Of a stretch of DNA of 8,158 bases, positions 6,663-8,158 are shown in pieces. Source of the DNA: an uncultured Clostridia bacterium (GTDB lineage Bacteria; Bacillota; Clostridia; TANB77; CAG-508); contig CANQKB010000066.1 in the NCBI GenBank assembly GCA_947624405.1, forward strand, positions 1 through 8,158, read 5' to 3'. Each line of letters starts with the position of its first letter. The stretch's first letter is position 1. Both the position numbers and the translations under genes were made by a program. A model generated the notes under the pieces. It ran no database searches and had not been told where the DNA came from. It saw nothing but the letters and a program-made list of their open reading frames with translations.

Positions 6663-8054
6663 ATGAAAAATATTTTAGTTAGAGAATTATTTAAAAATCC
6701 AGAAAAATACTATACAAAAAAAGTAAAAATATCTGGATGGATAAAAACAGTAAGAGATTCAAAAACATTTGGATTTTTAGAGGTAAATGATGGAAGCTTT
6801 TTCAAAAATGTACAAGTTGTTTTTGATAATAATCTTTCAAATTTTAATGAAATATGCAAATTGACTATAAGTTCATCGGTTATGATTACAGGTACATTTG
6901 TAAAAACGGAAAATGCAAAGCAAACATTTGAAATACACGCAAGTGAAGTGGAAGTTGTGAATTTAGCTGATAGTGAATATCCACTTCAAAAGAAACGTCA
7001 TTCATTTGAATATTTAAGAACAGTAGCACATTTACGCCCTAGGACAAATACTTTTAATGCAGTATTTAGAGTTCGTTCAGTATTAGCATATGCAATACAC
7101 AAATTTTTCCAAGAAAGAGGTTTTGTATATGTGCATACACCATTAATTACTGGAAGTGATTGCGAAGGTGCAGGAGAAATGTTTAATGTTAATTCTTTTG
7201 ATTTAACAGATGTTCCTAAAACAGAAGAAGGAAAAATTGACTTTTCAAAAGATTTTTTTGGAAAAGAAGCACATTTAACAGTTAGTGGTCAATTAGATGT
7301 TGAAACATATGCTTTTGCATTTAGGAATGTATATACATTTGGACCAACTTTTAGGGCTGAAAATTCAAATACAGTAAAACATGCAGCAGAATTTTGGATG
7401 ATTGAGCCAGAGATTTGCTTTGCTGATTTAAAAGATGATATGGATTTGGCAGAAGATATGATAAAATATATTATTAAGTATGTTTTAGATAATTGCCCAG
7501 AAGAAATGGAATTTTTTAATAGTTTTATTGATAAAACATTGCTTGAGAGATTAGATAATGTTTTGAATTCAGAATTTGGTAGAATTTCATATACTGATGC
7601 AATAAAAGAACTTGAAAAACACAACGATGAGTTCGAATTTAAAGTGTCATGGGGAATAGACCTTCAAACAGAACATGAGAGATATTTAAGTGAAAAGGTA
7701 TTTAAAAAACCTGTATTTGTAACAGATTATCCACAAGAAATTAAAGCCTTCTATATGAAACAGAATCCAGATGGCAAGACAGTTGCAGCAACTGACCTTT
7801 TAGCACCAGGAATTGGAGAAATAATTGGAGGAAGCCAAAGAGAAGATGACATGAATGTTTTGAAAGAGAAAATTGCAAAGTTTGGATTAGATGAAAAAGA
7901 TTATTGGTGGTATGAAGATTTAAGAAGATATGGAAGTGCGCCACATAGTGGCTTTGGACTTGGCTTTGAAAGAATGATTATGTATATTACTGGTATGCAA
8001 AATATACGTGATGTAATACCTTTCCCAAGAACACCAAAAAATTGTGAATTTTAA
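6663..8054 (+). CDS. asnS: Asparaginyl-tRNA synthetase, class IIb
   Basis: The enzyme activates asparagine with ATP and charges tRNA-Asn in the cytosol. The 463 residues are close to the 466 of E. coli AsnRS. Residues 1 to about 110 form the OB-fold anticodon-binding domain (VKISGWIKTVRDSKTFGFLEV). The catalytic core has motif 1 around FVYVHTPLITGSDCEGAGEMF, motif 2 with Arg231 and Glu233 (FGPTFRAENSNT) followed by EFWMIEPE, and motif 3 with Arg437 (GFGLGFERMIMY), ending in VIPFPRTPKNCEF. The HLTVSGQLDVETYAFAF segment is typical of AsnRS rather than AspRS. The ATG at 6663 is preceded after 8 bases by AAAGGA (6649-6654). The gap to yqeK is only 31 bases, which leaves no room for a T-box leader, so control by uncharged tRNA would have to act from further upstream or be absent. 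Confidence 0.97.
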   Translation: MKNILVRELFKNPEKYYTKKVKISGWIKTVRDSKTFGFLEVNDGSFFKNVQVVFDNNLSNFNEICKLTISSSVMITGTFVKTENAKQTFEIHASEVEVVNLADSEYPLQKKRHSFEYLRTVAHLRPRTNTFNAVFRVRSVLAYAIHKFFQERGFVYVHTPLITGSDCEGAGEMFNVNSFDLTDVPKTEEGKIDFSKDFFGKEAHLTVSGQLDVETYAFAFRNVYTFGPTFRAENSNTVKHAAEFWMIEPEICFADLKDDMDLAEDMIKYIIKYVLDNCPEEMEFFNSFIDKTLLERLDNVLNSEFGRISYTDAIKELEKHNDEFEFKVSWGIDLQTEHERYLSEKVFKKPVFVTDYPQEIKAFYMKQNPDGKTVAATDLLAPGIGEIIGGSQREDDMNVLKEKIAKFGLDEKDYWWYEDLRRYGSAPHSGFGLGFERMIMYITGMQNIRDVIPFPRTPKNCEF

Positions 8055-8119
8055 CCTTTATATTTAAAAAAATTGTGACTGTCTGTTAACAAAAAATTTT
8101 CTTACTTTTGAAAAAAATC

Positions 8120-8148
8120 TTGACAAAAGAGAATGAAAAATGTAAAAT
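8120..8148 (+). promoter_or_regulatory. Near-consensus sigma-A promoter pointing out of the right edge
   Basis: A perfect TTGACA (8120-8125) and TAAAAT (8143-8148), one mismatch from TATAAT, are separated by the ideal 17 bases. Transcription would start around 8155 and read out of the window. The driven gene or RNA is not visible. It is the best match to the consensus in the window. Confidence 0.7.
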
Positions 8149-8158
8149 AAGGATACAC

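Noticed and set aside
8055..8119. Possible terminator after asnS (TTTTC ... GAAAA, and A/T tracts)
   Set aside because: The only pairing is a 5-base AT-rich stem with an 8-base loop and no following T-run; it is not a credible intrinsic terminator.

Overview
The window is a very AT-rich stretch (roughly 30% G+C by eye). All six genes lie on the + strand. Short gaps, purine-rich Shine-Dalgarno sites of the AAGGAGG type, TTG starts, TTGACA/TATAAT-like promoters and heavy use of AGA, ATA and TTA codons suggest a low-GC Firmicute, most likely a gut-type member of the Clostridia. The genus cannot be named from this sequence. The genetic code looks standard: Trp is TGG, and all six genes end in TAA or TAG.

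Left part (1-2652): the 3' two-thirds of a GH13 alpha-amylase of the cytoplasmic AmyA/AmyL type, cut by the window edge. It is followed 19 bases later by a polytopic membrane protein of the GT39/PMT glycosyltransferase superfamily. The two look co-transcribed.

Centre (2653-5965): a sigma-A-type promoter starts a new unit, polA (DNA polymerase I). It has an intact 5' nuclease and polymerase, but the proofreading site is degenerate. Its real start is a TTG at 2722, because the more upstream ATG overlaps the -10 box. Immediately downstream is a membrane-anchored lytic transglycosylase gene split by a one-base-equivalent frameshift near 5692-5698. All its recognisable catalytic motifs survive on either side of the break.

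Right part (5966-8158): yqeK (HD-domain Ap4A hydrolase) and asnS (asparaginyl-tRNA synthetase), 31 bases apart and probably co-transcribed. After asnS, a near-consensus promoter at 8120-8148 points out of the window towards an unseen gene.

Most of the window is housekeeping: replication and repair, cell-wall remodelling, alarmone clearance and tRNA charging. I see no mobile element, CRISPR array, tRNA, rRNA or defence system, and no convincing new system. The points worth checking are the broken transglycosylase, the polA start and promoter arrangement, the relocated yqeK beside a tRNA synthetase, and the orphan promoter at the right edge.
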